Shown here piece after piece: positions 62,832-64,000 of a stretch of 64,000 nucleotides of DNA (the stretch's first letter is position 1; each line of letters starts with the position of its first letter). Location of the stretch: positions 2,116,001 to 2,180,000 of the forward strand of contig NC_063061.1 in the NCBI RefSeq assembly GCF_018812025.1. The letters run 5' to 3'. A program made the position numbers and the translations under genes. This stretch comes from Megalobrama amblycephala. Taxonomy: Eukaryota; Chordata; Actinopteri; Cypriniformes; Xenocyprididae. Under the pieces are notes generated by a model that made no database searches, was not told the DNA's origin, and saw only the letters and a list, made by a program, of their open reading frames with translations.

Positions 62832-62956
62832 ATGGAGGAACGACTGATGTTATCAGTGAGCAGTCACCCAGAGATTTATGACACAAGTTCATACTTCAGA
62901 CAGGAATAAAAAGGACCTCGCTTGGAAGAGTGTCGGTGAGGAGATTGGGCTACCTG
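62832..62956 (+). pseudogene. MADF-type first exon remnant of the Harbinger element
   Basis: From ATG at 62832 the frame reads MEERLMLSVSSHPEIYDTSS, the start of a MADF DNA-binding domain, then hits a stop after about 25 codons. The domain continues in another frame as KKDLAW and GEEIGLPG up to a good donor (G|GTAAGT) at 62956/62957. One small deletion therefore disrupts it. The second exon is absent from the window. Confidence 0.55.
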
Positions 62957-62999
62957 GTAAGTTGTAAATACACATTTTACTTTTGAGTCACGTACACGT

Positions 63000-63110
63000 T
63001 TATCGACCCGCGGCCTTCCCGCGACGCTGACCCCTACGCCGCTGTTCTGCTCTCCAGAGCAAATACAAAGCGGTAGCTCTCTCGATGAACGCACGATCAA
63101 CATCAGCCAT
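63000..63110 (-). pseudogene. short transposase-type first exon remnant of the Harbinger element
   Basis: On the minus strand ATG at 63110 opens 36 codons (MADVDRAFIERATALYLLW, then an Arg/Gln-rich stretch) to a stop at 63000. It resembles the N-terminus of fish HARBI1/ALP1-like transposases in character (Arg-rich, after a helical start), judged from memory. The catalytic DDE part is missing. Confidence 0.45.
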
Positions 63111-63319
63111 CTTGCAAACAGACAACCGCCTAGCACTTGCCCCTCCCACAAGAAGCGGATTTCGCCTCGGACGCGCGTCAATTTCGCTTCAAACGCTTGT
63201 TTTTTACGCGCGTCTATTTCGCTCTAGACGCGCGAATGCATTCAAAATGTTCAAGCGGCAAACTAGACGCGATAGACGCGAATTTGACGCTCTATTCGCG
63301 TTTGGTGTCTCACCAAACA

Positions 63320-63710
63320 GGCATGCAAGACCTAGCAAAGAGTTACCGATAGATAGCTGGCTTTTATAGGCAGGGGTAATGATATATCAGAAACAGCAGT
63401 GAACAATAAGTGAAAATGAAACCGGGCAGAGGATGATGGGAAATGAAGTCCAATACTGAATGGCAGTAGTCTGAGGTGGAGTGCCCTCTAGTGGACGACC
63501 AAGGCACTCCAGCTGGTGATCATGACACACTATTAAAAACATATTATTTTAGCTAAAGTATTTGCATCAATACTCTGTCTTTTTCCCCATGCTGGTTTTA
63601 TCCCATGTGTCTTTTTTCACATTTATTTGTATAGCGCTTTTCACGATACATATGGTTTCAAAGCAGCTTTACAGAGAATGCATGACAACATTACAATTTA
63701 GTAATGTAAA
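63320..63710. other. intergenic, retroelement-tail block
   Basis: Contains GTATAGCGCTTTTCACGATAC and TTTCAAAGCAGCTTTACAGA near 63630-63676, a tail-like block common to fish retroelements. The rest is unassigned. Confidence 0.35.
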
Positions 63711-63711
63711 A

Positions 63712-64000
63712 ACAGTAATATTGTGAAATATTATTACAATTTAAAATAACTGTTTTCTATTTGAATATATTTCACAAAGTAATTTATTCCTGTGATGCAA
63801 AGCTGAATTTTCAGCATCGTTACTCCAGTCTTCAGTGTCACATGATCCTTCAGAAATCATTCTAATATGCTGATCTGCTGCTCAAGAAACATTTAATGTG
63901 TACAATTGTACAAAATATTTGTGTACAATATTTTTTTTCAGGATTATTTGATGAATAGAAAGTTCAAAAGAACAGTGTTTATCTGAAATCTTTTGTAACA
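63712..64000. mobile_element. second copy of the Tc1-like fold-back family, cut by window end
   Basis: Reads as the inverse of 60717-61010 with few differences (GTAATATTGTGAAATATTATT to CTGAAATCTTTTGTAACA). It runs off the window at 64000. Confidence 0.85.

Larger units (their letters stand above)
62524..63312. mobile_element. internally deleted PIF/Harbinger element, CpG-dense
   Basis: The left end carries ACACCAAAAGCGAATAGAGC and the right end complements to ACACCAAACGCGAATAGAGC. The interior is packed with GACGCG and GCGCGAA motifs, giving a CpG density unlike the surroundings. Remnants of two inward-facing first exons (62832-62956 on plus, 63110-63000 on minus) match the usual two-gene plan of Harbinger elements, a MADF/Myb-like protein and a nuclease-type transposase, with the middle lost. 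The exact outer ends and the 3-bp duplication were not resolved. Confidence 0.65.

Noticed and set aside
62520..63312. CpG island promoter of a host gene
   Set aside because: The CpG density coincides with the inverted ends and body of a Harbinger-type element.

Overview
The window is nuclear DNA from a teleost fish, almost certainly a cypriniform (carp/zebrafish group). This rests on introns with GT-AG splice sites, two zinc-finger genes with the N-terminal exon typical of cypriniform FiNZ zinc-finger proteins, a full-length vertebrate fnip1 gene, and a dense cover of fish-type transposons (L2-like LINE, Tc1/mariner, hAT, piggyBac-like, PIF/Harbinger, fold-back elements). Genus and species cannot be fixed from the sequence alone. 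There are no operons or ribosome binding sites to report.

Layout. Bases 1-2700 hold repeat debris: a tRNA-derived SINE-like piece, a DNA-transposon remnant and a frame-broken Pro/Ser-rich repeat ORF. Bases 2700-14300 hold two convergent two-exon FiNZ C2H2 zinc-finger genes (A on +, exons 3544-3628 and 6149-6969; B on -, exons 13475-13391 and 12395-11722). Their promoters and first exons are inverted copies of each other and share a full CRE palindrome (TGACGTCA). Between them lie two internally deleted LINE copies; a hAT element sits in the intron of gene A and a Tc1 fragment in the intron of gene B. Bases 14300-15839 are the probable 3' UTR of fnip1.

Bases 15840-50332 carry fnip1 on the minus strand. 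I could join 18 coding exons with all phases matching, giving a 1130-residue protein. Its introns hold most of the interesting non-coding structure: nested and fold-back transposons, a 1.2-kb 21-bp minisatellite, a 42-bp dimeric minisatellite with an inverted end, a 76/229-bp higher-order satellite in which every unit carries a CCAAT box and a GC-box-like motif, and a possible alternative first exon in intron 1 that is in phase with exon 2. Degenerate 21-bp-type arrays flank the fnip1 promoter and exon 1 on both sides.

Bases 52697-59533 hold a second minus-strand gene that I assembled from nine in-phase exons (383 residues). By position next to fnip1, orientation and size it is my best candidate for fish meikin (meiotic kinetochore factor), but I did not recognise its sequence. 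About 100 bp upstream of its start is a perfect RFX X-box, which would suit a germline gene. The rest, to base 64000, is transposon sequence, including a deleted Harbinger element that still carries first-exon remnants of two inward-facing ORFs.

FNIP1 partners folliculin in nutrient signalling (AMPK, mTORC1, TFEB/TFE3). FiNZ zinc-finger genes are known in cypriniforms as transposon silencers, so their setting among transposons is fitting. I found no prokaryotic-type system, CRISPR array or viral genome here.
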